Shown here: piece after piece, positions 1-5,766 of the stretch
Layout of the letters: each line of letters begins with the position of its first letter
Numbering within the stretch: the stretch's first letter is position 1
DNA from: Salinisphaera sp. UBA6602
Lineage (GTDB): Bacteria; Pseudomonadota; Gammaproteobacteria; Nevskiales; Salinisphaeraceae
Assembly: GCA_002433465.1 (NCBI GenBank)
Contig: DJIE01000184.1
Coordinates: forward strand, 1-7,224
Direction: 5' to 3'
DNA: 7,224 bases
Made by a program: the position numbers and the translations under genes
The notes under the pieces: model-generated
Told to the model about the DNA's origin: nothing
Database searches by the model: none
Seen by the model: only the letters and a program-made list of their open reading frames with translations

Positions 1-1060
1 GGTCGGCGAACTGCGCGCCGCGGGCCTGACCGCGCATGCGATCGGCACGGTCACCCCCGAGCCTGGCCTGGTCGTGCGTCACGCAGGGCAAACGATCTAT
101 ACCAACACGCGCGCCGCGCTGGAACGGACCTGGGCCGCGACCAGCCATGCCATGGCCGCGCTGCGCGACGACCCGGCGAGCGCCGATCAGGCGTTTGAGG
201 CGCTGCTCGACGACGAAGATCCCGGCCTGCCGGCGGCGCCGTCGTTCGATCTGAGCGAAGACCTGGCCGCGCCGTTCGTGAATACCACACGCCCGCGCGT
301 GGCGATTCTGCGCGAGCAGGGCGTCAACGGCCATAACGAAATGGCCTGGGCGTTCTCGCGTGCCGGTTTCGAAGCGGTCGATGTGCATATGAGCGAGATC
401 GCGGCCGGTCGTGATCTGTCGGACATGCAGGGGTTGGCGGCCTGTGGCGGCTTCTCCTACGGCGACGTGCTCGGTGCCGGCCAGGGCTGGGCCAAATCGA
501 TTCTGTTCAATGCCGGTGCACGGGCGGCTTTTGCCGACTTCTTCGAACGCGACGAGACGTTCACTCTGGGCGTGTGCAACGGTTGCCAGATGCTGGCGGC
601 GTTGGCCGAGATCATCCCCGGCACCGAACACTGGCCGCGTTTCGTGGCCAATGCGTCCCGCCAGTTCGAAGGGCGCACCAGCGGCGTGGAAATCGTCGAG
701 TCCAAGGCGGTCCTGCTTGAGGGCATGGCCGGCACCCGCGTGCCGATCGCGGTGGCCCATGGCGAAGGCCGGGCCGAATTCGCGGATGCCAACGATCTGG
801 ACATGCTCGCCGCCAACGCCCAGGTCGGCATGCGCTATGTCGACGGTCGCGGCGGGCCCGCGAGCACCTATCCGGCCAACCCGAATGGGTCGCCCCAGGG
901 CGTGACCGGGCTGTGCAATGCCGATGGCCGGGTGTTCATCACCATGCCGCATCCCGAACGTGTCACCCGCAGCGTGAACCTGTCCTGGGCGCCAAAAGGC
1001 TGGGGCGAACTCAGCCCCTGGGCACGTCTGTTCGGCAACGCGCGGCGTTTCGTCGGCTAG
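1..1060 (+). CDS. purL: Phosphoribosylformylglycinamidine synthase, C-terminal part (5' end outside window)
   Basis: This enzyme makes formylglycinamidine ribonucleotide from FGAR, ATP and glutamine in de novo purine synthesis, in the cytoplasm. The frame is open from base 2 to the TAG at 1058-1060, giving 352 visible residues of a protein that is about 1300 residues in its long form. The first roughly 95 residues are the end of the synthetase part, with LVVRHAGQ and the DDEDPGL linker. From about base 290 comes the class I glutaminase domain: VAILREQGVNGHNEMA, then GFSYGDVLGAGQGWAKSILF. The nucleophile cysteine lies in GVCNGCQ (codon 575-577). The other two members of the triad are the His and Glu of MPHPER (codons 950-952 and 956-958). 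TYPANPNGSP is also conserved. The ending NARRFVG matches the natural end of the E. coli protein, so the C-terminus is intact. The fused glutaminase is typical of proteobacteria; Bacillus-type organisms use separate PurQ and PurS subunits. Confidence 0.97.
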   Translation, partial: VGELRAAGLTAHAIGTVTPEPGLVVRHAGQTIYTNTRAALERTWAATSHAMAALRDDPASADQAFEALLDDEDPGLPAAPSFDLSEDLAAPFVNTTRPRVAILREQGVNGHNEMAWAFSRAGFEAVDVHMSEIAAGRDLSDMQGLAACGGFSYGDVLGAGQGWAKSILFNAGARAAFADFFERDETFTLGVCNGCQMLAALAEIIPGTEHWPRFVANASRQFEGRTSGVEIVESKAVLLEGMAGTRVPIAVAHGEGRAEFADANDLDMLAANAQVGMRYVDGRGGPASTYPANPNGSPQGVTGLCNADGRVFITMPHPERVTRSVNLSWAPKGWGELSPWARLFGNARRFVG

Positions 1061-1089
1061 CGGTCGCGGCTCTCGGCGTCGCGGCGTTT

Positions 1090-1506
1090 ACGCTGCGGGC
1101 GTTCGCGCCCGATGACGTAGAGGCGCTGGTGGCCTTGTGGCAGGCCTGTGGCCTGACCCGCCCCTGGAACGACCCGTATCGCGATATCGAGCGCAAACTG
1201 GCGGTCGATCCGGAACTGCTACGGGTGGCCGAGCGGGCCGGCGAACTCGTTGCCAGCATCATGATCGGCTATGAAGGCCATCGCGGCTGGGTCAACTATC
1301 TGGCGGTCGCACCCGCATGCCAGCGCGAAGGCATCGGGCGTGCGCTCATGGCGCACGCCGAGCACCTGCTGCACGAGCGCGGCTGCCCCAAGATCAATCT
1401 GATGATCCGGGGCGACAACACCGAGGCGCTCGCTTTCTATCGACGCCTGGGCTATGTGGCAGACGATGCCATCCCGCTGGGCAAACGCCTGGTCGCCGAC
1501 GACTAG
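1090..1506 (+). CDS. ypeA: GNAT acetyltransferase, YpeA type; start codon unresolved
   Basis: This is a small acetyl-CoA-dependent N-acetyltransferase whose substrate is not known. It resembles E. coli YpeA along its whole length. LRPWNDP in YpeA corresponds to TRPWNDPYRDIERK here, followed by IGYEGHRGWVNYLAV. The acetyl-CoA pyrophosphate loop is QREGIGRAL, then come RGCPKINL, FYRRLGY and the ending LGKRLVADD. The TAG stop is at 1504-1506. The start is a problem. Homology puts residue 1 near 1087-1090, but there is no ATG, GTG or TTG there. Candidates are ACG at 1090 (used here as a homology boundary), CTG at 1093, or GTG at 1129 with a GAGG five bases upstream (1120-1123). The GTG would remove the first strand and part of the first helix. 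The only in-frame ATG upstream is at 913, deep inside purL. The gene follows purL by about 30 bases and is probably co-transcribed with it. Confidence 0.8.
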   Translation, partial: TLRAFAPDDVEALVALWQACGLTRPWNDPYRDIERKLAVDPELLRVAERAGELVASIMIGYEGHRGWVNYLAVAPACQREGIGRALMAHAEHLLHERGCPKINLMIRGDNTEALAFYRRLGYVADDAIPLGKRLVADD

Positions 1507-3059
1507 CTTTCAGCGTAAATCCGTCGCAGATCCTTGCGCGACACCTTGCCAATGGCGTTGCGCGGTACGGCGTCCACCACGCGCGTATCGTTCAGGCGCT
1601 GGAACTTGCCCAGGCGTTCGTTGGCCCAGGCCTGAATCGCCTCGGCATCGATATCCGCACCTGGAGCGAGGGTGACGAAAGCCACGGGGGTTTCGCCCCA
1701 TTGCTCGCTGGCCACACCGAACACGGCCACATCGGCCAGCGCTTCGTGCTCGCGCAGCACCGCCTCGATATCGCTGGGAAAGATATTGAAGCCGCCGGAG
1801 ATGATGGTTTCCTTGGCGCGGCCGACGATGTTGAGAAAACCGTCCTCGTCGAAGTAGCCGATATCGCCGGTGCGGATGAAGCGGGCGCCGGTGTCGGGCT
1901 CGTACCATTCGGTTGCCCGCGTGCGCTCGGCGTCGCCGTGATAGCCGCGCATGATGAAGCCCGAATGACCGACGATTTCGCCCACGCGGGTGCGATCGAT
2001 CTCGACGCCGTCTTCGTCGATGATGCGCAGCTCGTGGCCCGGCATGGGCTGGCCGACGGTATGCAGCTTGTCCGGATGCTCGTGGGCAACGAGCATGCAG
2101 CTGCCCCCGCCTTCGGTCATGCCATAGAATTCCAGCAGCCCGCCCGGCCAGCGCTCGAGCACTTCGGCTTTTACGTCGGCGCCGAACGGCGAGCTGGTGC
2201 AGCACTTGACCTGGAAGCTGGACAGATCGGTGCGATCGAAATCGGGATGATCGAGCAGGCGCCGATACTGCACGGGCACGAGCATGGCATGGGTGACGCG
2301 GTGTTGTTCGGCGAGCGCGAGAAAGCGTGCGGCATCGAATTTCGGCATCAATACCAGCGTGCCGCCGGCCGCCAGCGCCGGCATGAAGCTCACCAGCGTG
2401 GTGTTCGAATACAGCGGCGTGGATACCAGCGTGACCGAGGTTTCGTCGTAGAGCTTGACCACGCCGCCGGCGATCTGCGGCCAGCGCAGCCGGTTGGTAT
2501 GCACGATGCCCTTGGGCGCGCCGGTGGTGCCCGAGGAATAGATGATATTGAAGATCGTATCCGGGTCTGGCTCGACCGGAGTCGGCATCACGCCATCGTC
2601 GGCAAGCCAGTCGTCGATGCCCGTATAGCGCGTGTCGCCGTTGATGCTGATCGTGCGAATGGCCGGGCGCGCCGCGAGCGCATCACAGGCATTGCGGCCG
2701 TAATCGTCGACGAAGGCGAACGTGGCGCCGCTGTTGTCGAGCATCAGCCCCAGGGCTTCGGCCGTGCTCGAGGGTGCCAGCGGCGCGAACGAGCCGCCGG
2801 CCCGCAGCGCGGCGAGCATGGCCACTACATAATCGATAGAGTTGGCGGCACACAGGGCGAGGACGTCGCCCGGTGCGAAGCCGTCACGCTGAAGCGCGGC
2901 GACCGCGCGGTTCACCACGCTGTCCAGCGCACCGTAGGTCGTGCTGCGCTCGGCGTCGATCAGCGCAACGGCGTCGGGTCGGCTGAGCGCGTGTTCATGA
3001 ACACGGCCGGGCAGGGTGCCGAATTCGGCCATGGCCTCGGTGGGGGCGTAGCTGGACAT
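1503..3059 (-). CDS. Class I adenylate-forming (ANL) enzyme, acyl-CoA synthetase-like, 518 aa
   Basis: It is predicted to activate a carboxylic acid with ATP to an acyl-adenylate and then pass it to CoA. All the core ANL motifs are visible. The phosphate loop is YSSGTTGAPKG (174-184) and A5 is FYGMTEGG (311-318). The ATP-ribose aspartate is in RTGD (D399), and the hinge is GRAKETIISGGFNIFP (413-428). The C-terminal catalytic lysine is K505 in NAIGKVSRKDL. The length fits fatty acyl-CoA, 4-coumarate or short-chain ligases, and the sequence does not fix the substrate. The ATG at 3059-3057 is chosen because GAGGAG lies five bases upstream. The same frame stays open to 3515, but that upstream part overlaps the mlaB region and resembles no protein. 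The gene stands alone: a terminator lies upstream and a convergent gene downstream. Nothing nearby suggests a pathway. Confidence 0.9.
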   Translation of the reverse strand: MSSYAPTEAMAEFGTLPGRVHEHALSRPDAVALIDAERSTTYGALDSVVNRAVAALQRDGFAPGDVLALCAANSIDYVVAMLAALRAGGSFAPLAPSSTAEALGLMLDNSGATFAFVDDYGRNACDALAARPAIRTISINGDTRYTGIDDWLADDGVMPTPVEPDPDTIFNIIYSSGTTGAPKGIVHTNRLRWPQIAGGVVKLYDETSVTLVSTPLYSNTTLVSFMPALAAGGTLVLMPKFDAARFLALAEQHRVTHAMLVPVQYRRLLDHPDFDRTDLSSFQVKCCTSSPFGADVKAEVLERWPGGLLEFYGMTEGGGSCMLVAHEHPDKLHTVGQPMPGHELRIIDEDGVEIDRTRVGEIVGHSGFIMRGYHGDAERTRATEWYEPDTGARFIRTGDIGYFDEDGFLNIVGRAKETIISGGFNIFPSDIEAVLREHEALADVAVFGVASEQWGETPVAFVTLAPGADIDAEAIQAWANERLGKFQRLNDTRVVDAVPRNAIGKVSRKDLRRIYAES

Positions 3060-3064
3060 GAAAG

Positions 3065-3070
3065 CTCCTC
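3065..3070 (-). promoter_or_regulatory. Shine-Dalgarno site of the acyl-CoA synthetase-like gene
   Basis: The minus strand reads GAGGAG, then five bases, then ATG (3059-3057). This near-consensus site decides the start among several in-frame possibilities upstream. Confidence 0.85.
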
Positions 3071-3077
3071 GTGCAGA

Positions 3078-3097
3078 GCCGGCTGTTCGGCGCCGGC
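3078..3097 (-). other. Leader hairpin upstream of the ligase ribosome-binding site
   Basis: GCCGGC at 3078-3083 and GCCGGC at 3092-3097 can pair as a six-base all-GC stem with an eight-base loop. The stem ends seven bases before the Shine-Dalgarno site. It could affect translation or mRNA stability. In GC-rich DNA such a stem can also arise by chance. Confidence 0.35.
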
Positions 3098-3146
3098 GGA
3101 TTTTAGTCGTTGTGCTGCGGAGTCTTGCACGCAGCCATGCCGATCG

Positions 3147-3173
3147 CAACGAAAGTGAAACCGTGTTTCGTTG
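3147..3173. repeat. 8-bp perfect inverted repeat, candidate operator
   Basis: CAACGAAA (3147-3154) is mirrored by TTTCGTTG (3166-3173) around an 11-base centre. A second overlapping inverted repeat, GAAAC-cgt-GTTTC, lies at 3157-3169. The site is about 90 bases upstream of the ligase start codon, a plausible place for a regulator of that gene. No regulator gene is adjacent and I do not recognise the motif. Confidence 0.4.
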
Positions 3174-3230
3174 GTTCGTGTGGCGTCGTGTCCAATGGCT
3201 CGGAAAATCGCGAGCGGGCCGGCAAGTCAA

Positions 3231-3282
3231 AGCAAATGCGCGCCAATCGGGACGATCATTCGATAGGAGTCGCGCATTTGCT
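3231..3282. repeat. 12-bp perfect inverted repeat with 28-base centre
   Basis: AGCAAATGCGCG (3231-3242) is repeated in inverse as CGCGCATTTGCT (3271-3282) without a mismatch. It lies in non-coding DNA between the mla terminator and the ligase gene. There is no T-run after either arm, so it is not an intrinsic terminator. It could be a paired regulator site, the stem of an RNA, or a small non-coding element. It resembles no insertion-sequence end that I know. Confidence 0.6.
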
Positions 3283-3326
3283 AAGCCGGCGCCTGCTACG
3301 GGCCGAATGCGGCGCCAGTCCCGAGC

Positions 3327-3356
3327 AAAAAAAAGGGCCGCGCGAGGCGACCCTTT
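3327..3356 (-). terminator. Intrinsic terminator after mlaB
   Basis: On the minus strand, AAAGGGTCGC (3356-3347), a five-base loop and GCGGCCCTTT (3341-3332) form a ten-base stem with one G-T pair. An uninterrupted run of eight T follows on that strand (3334-3327, overlapping the foot of the stem). It begins 29 bases past the mlaB stop, so it ends the mla transcript and isolates the ligase gene. Confidence 0.9.
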
Positions 3357-3385
3357 CTTGTAGTGACTCGATCCGCTGACAGGCG

Positions 3386-3691
3386 CTACGGCTTGGCCGG
3401 GCTTCTCAGGCGAATCACGTCGTTGAGCGCACAGAAATCGATGATGGCGCGCATCTGTGCCGGGGCGTTGATGAAGCTCAGCGAGGCGTGGTTGGCATGG
3501 GCATCGCGCACCCATTCGAGCAGCAGCGCCACGCCGGCGCTATCGACGCGCTCGACGCCGGACAGGTCGATCACCGTTTCTTCGCCATGCACGAACCAGT
3601 TTTCCGATTCGCGCAGACGGCGGGGTACGGTTTCCGCGTCCAGCTCACCCGAGAGCTGGACGTGGTCGGTATGCGTATCCTGATCGGTCAT
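3386..3691 (-). CDS. mlaB: MlaB, STAS-domain subunit of the Mla phospholipid transporter
   Basis: This is the cytoplasmic STAS protein that binds the MlaF ATPase and is needed for assembly and activity of MlaFEDB. It has 101 residues, against 97 in E. coli. The single STAS domain shows LSGELDAETV near the N-terminus and the hallmark IDLSGVERVDSAGVALLLEW at 41-60. S51 is at the position of the conserved Ser/Thr at the start of the helix (VDTGG in E. coli). The start is the ATG at 3691-3689, 20 bases after the mlaC stop. No strong Shine-Dalgarno site is visible, so translation may depend on mlaC. It is the last gene of the operon, just before the terminator. MlaB is poorly conserved between species, so its place in the operon supports the call as much as the sequence does. 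Confidence 0.9.
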   Translation of the reverse strand: MTDQDTHTDHVQLSGELDAETVPRRLRESENWFVHGEETVIDLSGVERVDSAGVALLLEWVRDAHANHASLSFINAPAQMRAIIDFCALNDVIRLRSPAKP

Positions 3692-3711
3692 GTCGAGCGC
3701 GCCGTCTGCGA

Positions 3712-4329
3712 CTAGCTGGCGGTGTTGTAGCGCGATTCCATGCGCTCGATGAGCTGTTCGAGGCCGCCGTTGCGAATCTGCGAATTGAACTGCCCGCGGT
3801 AGTTGGTCACGAACGACAGATTGCCGACGCTGCCGTCGTAGATCTTCCATTCGCCATCGACCACGTGCAGCTGGAAGGTCACCGGCGTCTTCTGGCCGTC
3901 GTCGGTGGTCACGATCGCGCGGAAGGTCACGTCATCGGCGCCTTCGGCAGCGCGCACGGGCTGGTATTCGATTTCCTGGCTGTCGTCGAAGCTCAGCAGA
4001 CCGTTGCCGTAGGTACGAATCAGCATGTTCTTGAACGCGGTCTGGAAGCGATCGCGCTGCTCGGGCGTGGCGGTGCGCCAGGCACGGCCGAGCACCAGCT
4101 GCGACATATAGGGCAGGTCGATCAGGGGTACGAGTTCCTGATCGATGAGCTGGTAGAGTTCCTGCGGATTCTTGCGCAGTTCGTCGCGCCGGCCTTCCAT
4201 CTTGGAAAGCACCGACTGTACCGTTTCGCGAGCGAGCTGGTCGGGCGGTGTGGGGGCTGCCAGGGCCAGCGCCGGCACGAGCAGCGCCACGGCGAAAGCA
4301 GTAATCAGAGAGCGCTTAATGCGTAACAT
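3712..4329 (-). CDS. mlaC: MlaC, periplasmic phospholipid-binding protein
   Basis: MlaC is a soluble periplasmic carrier that moves phospholipids between the outer-membrane MlaA-porin complex and the inner-membrane MlaFEDB complex. It has 205 residues, against 211 in E. coli. A signal peptide is clear: MLRIKRS, a hydrophobic stretch at about 8-23, and a likely cleavage after ALA before APTPPDQ. Family features in the mature part include VDQELLP-like IDQELVPLIDLPYMSQLVLG (62-81), TPEQRDRFQTAFKNML, and WKIYDGSVGNLSFVTNYR (161-178). The ATG at 4329 is chosen because it starts the signal peptide and has GAGGA six bases upstream. The frame is open back to 4440, but that extension would bury the signal. 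The usual YDxxxEGVS of the family reads YDGSVGNLS here, a mild divergence. Confidence 0.95.
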   Translation of the reverse strand: MLRIKRSLITAFAVALLVPALALAAPTPPDQLARETVQSVLSKMEGRRDELRKNPQELYQLIDQELVPLIDLPYMSQLVLGRAWRTATPEQRDRFQTAFKNMLIRTYGNGLLSFDDSQEIEYQPVRAAEGADDVTFRAIVTTDDGQKTPVTFQLHVVDGEWKIYDGSVGNLSFVTNYRGQFNSQIRNGGLEQLIERMESRYNTAS

Positions 4330-4443
4330 CGCGAATCCTCGCAGGGTTGTTCGACAGGAGTGTTCGAATGGCATCGAGTATCGCTGACAGCGATGAATCG
4401 AATCTGAATTGATTGTGCGCGAGCGAGATCGCCCGCCCACGAA
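4330..4443 (-). other. 114-base mlaD-mlaC gap with small hairpins
   Basis: All other gaps within the mla genes are 20 bases or less. This one contains a triloop hairpin, ATCGCT-gac-AGCGAT (4380-4394). A seven-base GC stem lies at its edge, CCCGCCC (4432-4438) with GGGCGGG (4449-4455), and its loop holds the mlaD stop. No T-run follows, so it is not a clear terminator. The gap could hold a weak internal promoter or an RNA-processing site that sets the mlaC level apart from the membrane subunits. That role is inference. Confidence 0.45.
4336..4340 (-). promoter_or_regulatory. Shine-Dalgarno site of mlaC
   Basis: The minus strand reads GAGGA, six bases, then the mlaC ATG. It supports independent initiation of mlaC after the long mlaD-mlaC gap. 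Confidence 0.75.
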
Positions 4444-4971
4444 CTAGGGGGCGGGTAGGGCGTTGTTGCCGCTGCCACCGCCGCTCGAACCACCGCCGTT
4501 GCCGGAACTGCTGTCGTCCGAGCCCATGCTGGTCATGAACTGGCCGATGAGGTTTTCCAGCACCACCGCACCCTGGGTGATGATGAATTCGTCGCCGTCC
4601 TGCATGTTGTCCAGCGAGCCACCGGGGCCGATACCCACGTACTGCTCGCCCAGCAGCCCGGAGGTCAGTACCGATGCGTCCGAGTCCTTGGGCAGCTTGT
4701 ACTGGCTGCCGATACGCAGGCGCGCTTCGGCGCGATAGGTGTTCTGGTTGAGGCTGATGTCGGCGACACGGCCCACACGGACGCCGGCCAGATTGACCGG
4801 TGCGCCAACCTTGAGCCCACCGATATTGTCGAATGCGGCCACCACGGTATATCCGCCGTCCACATCGCTGGTATCCGCCAGGTTGCTCACCCGCATGGTG
4901 AGGATAAAGATCGCCGCGATACCGAGGCAGACGAAGAAACCGACCAGAAGCTCTACTGCACGAGACTGCAT
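4444..4971 (-). CDS. mlaD: MlaD, MCE-domain phospholipid-binding subunit
   Basis: MlaD is anchored in the inner membrane. It forms a hexameric MCE ring in the periplasm on top of MlaE and hands lipids to or from MlaC. It has 175 residues, against 183 in E. coli. It begins MQSRAVELLVGFFV, with a membrane segment at about 8-27. The MCE domain runs from about 40 to 118: GYTVVAAFDNIGGLKVGAPV, LAGVRVGRV, then LPKDSDASVLTSGLLGEQYV. A helical stretch with the conserved VVLENLIGQF (136-145) follows, equivalent to the pore-lining helix in E. coli. The last 25 residues are a Gly/Ser-rich tail that is probably disordered. The ATG at 4971 is 9 bases after the mlaE stop, with only a weak ribosome-binding site. 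Confidence 0.96.
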   Translation of the reverse strand: MQSRAVELLVGFFVCLGIAAIFILTMRVSNLADTSDVDGGYTVVAAFDNIGGLKVGAPVNLAGVRVGRVADISLNQNTYRAEARLRIGSQYKLPKDSDASVLTSGLLGEQYVGIGPGGSLDNMQDGDEFIITQGAVVLENLIGQFMTSMGSDDSSSGNGGGSSGGGSGNNALPAP

Positions 4972-4980
4972 AGACGAACC

Positions 4981-5766
4981 CTAATTACTGCCGAAAAGCA
5001 CGGCAGTCAGCATGAGATTGGCGCCGAGGATCGCCAGGGATGCGATGACGACCGTATTGGTGGTCGCGCGCGACACGCCCTCGGATGTCGGCGGCGCATG
5101 ATAGCCCTGATAAACGGCGACCCAGGTGATGATCGCACCGAACACGCCGCTTTTCAGAAAGATGTTGACGATGTCTTCGCCGAAGTCGACGTTGCTCTGG
5201 ATACCCGACCAGTACGAGCCGGCGTCCACGCCGAGCATGTCCACTCCCACGAAATAGCCGCCGCCCGCGCCGATGGCCATTACGCAGAATATCGAGGTCA
5301 GCAGCGGCAGGGCGATCACGCCGGCCAGAAAGCGCGGCGCGACGATACGTTTGACGGGATCCACCGCCATCATTTCCATGCCGGATAGCTGGTCGGTGGC
5401 CTTCATCAGGCCGATCTCGGCGGCGAGCGCGCTGCCGGCACGCCCGGCAAACAGCAAGCCCGTGACCACCGGGCCGAGTTCGCGTACCACGACCAGCGCG
5501 ACCGACGTGCCCAGCGCCTCGGTGGCGCCGAAGCCCACCAGCAGACGATAACCCGACAGGGCCAGCACCATGCCTACGAAAATACCGGCCACCACCACGA
5601 TCACCAGCGACAGCACGCCCACCGAATAGATCTGCTCGACCAGCAGGCGCGGCTTGAGCAGCAGCGACGGCAGGCTCATGAGAATACGCAGCAGAAACAG
5701 GGCGCCCCGGCCCAGGTCGGCGATCCACGACGTGGTGGTGTTGAAACCGCGTTGCAGCGCACTCAT
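4981..5766 (-). CDS. mlaE: MlaE, permease of the Mla phospholipid transporter
   Basis: MlaE is an integral inner-membrane protein of the MlaE/YrbE family and forms the dimeric core of MlaFEDB. It has 261 residues, against 260 in E. coli. An amphipathic N-terminal helix is followed by hydrophobic helices near 45-70, 85-106, 143-172 and 234-258, with a further one near 200-218. The family signature is clear: RELGPVVTGLLFAGRAGSA (95-113), then AAEIGLMKATDQLSGMEMM, and AVDPVKRIVAPRF. The region around AVDP contacts the MlaF ATPase in known structures. The ATG at 5766 shares its A with the TGA stop of mlaF (TGATG), so the two are probably translationally coupled. Upstream in-frame codons to 5868 overlap mlaF and are not used. 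Confidence 0.97.
   Translation of the reverse strand: MSALQRGFNTTTSWIADLGRGALFLLRILMSLPSLLLKPRLLVEQIYSVGVLSLVIVVVAGIFVGMVLALSGYRLLVGFGATEALGTSVALVVVRELGPVVTGLLFAGRAGSALAAEIGLMKATDQLSGMEMMAVDPVKRIVAPRFLAGVIALPLLTSIFCVMAIGAGGGYFVGVDMLGVDAGSYWSGIQSNVDFGEDIVNIFLKSGVFGAIITWVAVYQGYHAPPTSEGVSRATTNTVVIASLAILGANLMLTAVLFGSN

Larger units (their letters stand above)
3060..3385. other. Intergenic region between mlaB and the ligase gene
   Basis: This is the only non-coding stretch longer than 300 bases. From right to left it holds the mla terminator (3327-3356), a 12-bp inverted repeat with a 28-base centre (3231-3282), an 8-bp inverted repeat (3147-3173), a GC hairpin (3078-3097) and the ligase ribosome-binding site (3065-3070). 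It should contain the ligase promoter on the minus strand, but I cannot place it firmly. TAAAAT at 3105-3100 resembles a -10 box without a -35 partner. TTGACT at 3230-3225 resembles a -35 box without a good -10. The open frames here on the + strand have no recognisable protein content and cross the repeats and the terminator, so I take them as chance. Confidence 0.7.

Noticed and set aside
1317..3158. A 613-codon open frame on the + strand opposite the ligase gene
   Set aside because: It lies antisense to a gene with complete ANL motifs, shows no recognisable domain, and crosses the acetyltransferase end and the intergenic repeats. Long antisense frames are common in GC-rich codon-biased DNA.
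3195..3230. A minus-strand promoter with TTGACT as -35 box
   Set aside because: At spacings of 15-17 bases the -10 candidates match at most three of six consensus positions.
3058..3379. Small + strand open frames in the intergenic region
   Set aside because: They are rich in Arg and Ala, have no recognisable content, and span inverted repeats and the terminator.
3060..3515. N-terminal extension of the ligase frame up to 3515
   Set aside because: The frame stays open, but the extension overlaps mlaB and the terminator and resembles no protein. A near-consensus ribosome-binding site marks the ATG at 3059.
4432..4455. Intrinsic terminator between mlaD and mlaC
   Set aside because: The GC stem is not followed by a T-run on the minus strand, and it surrounds the mlaD stop codon.
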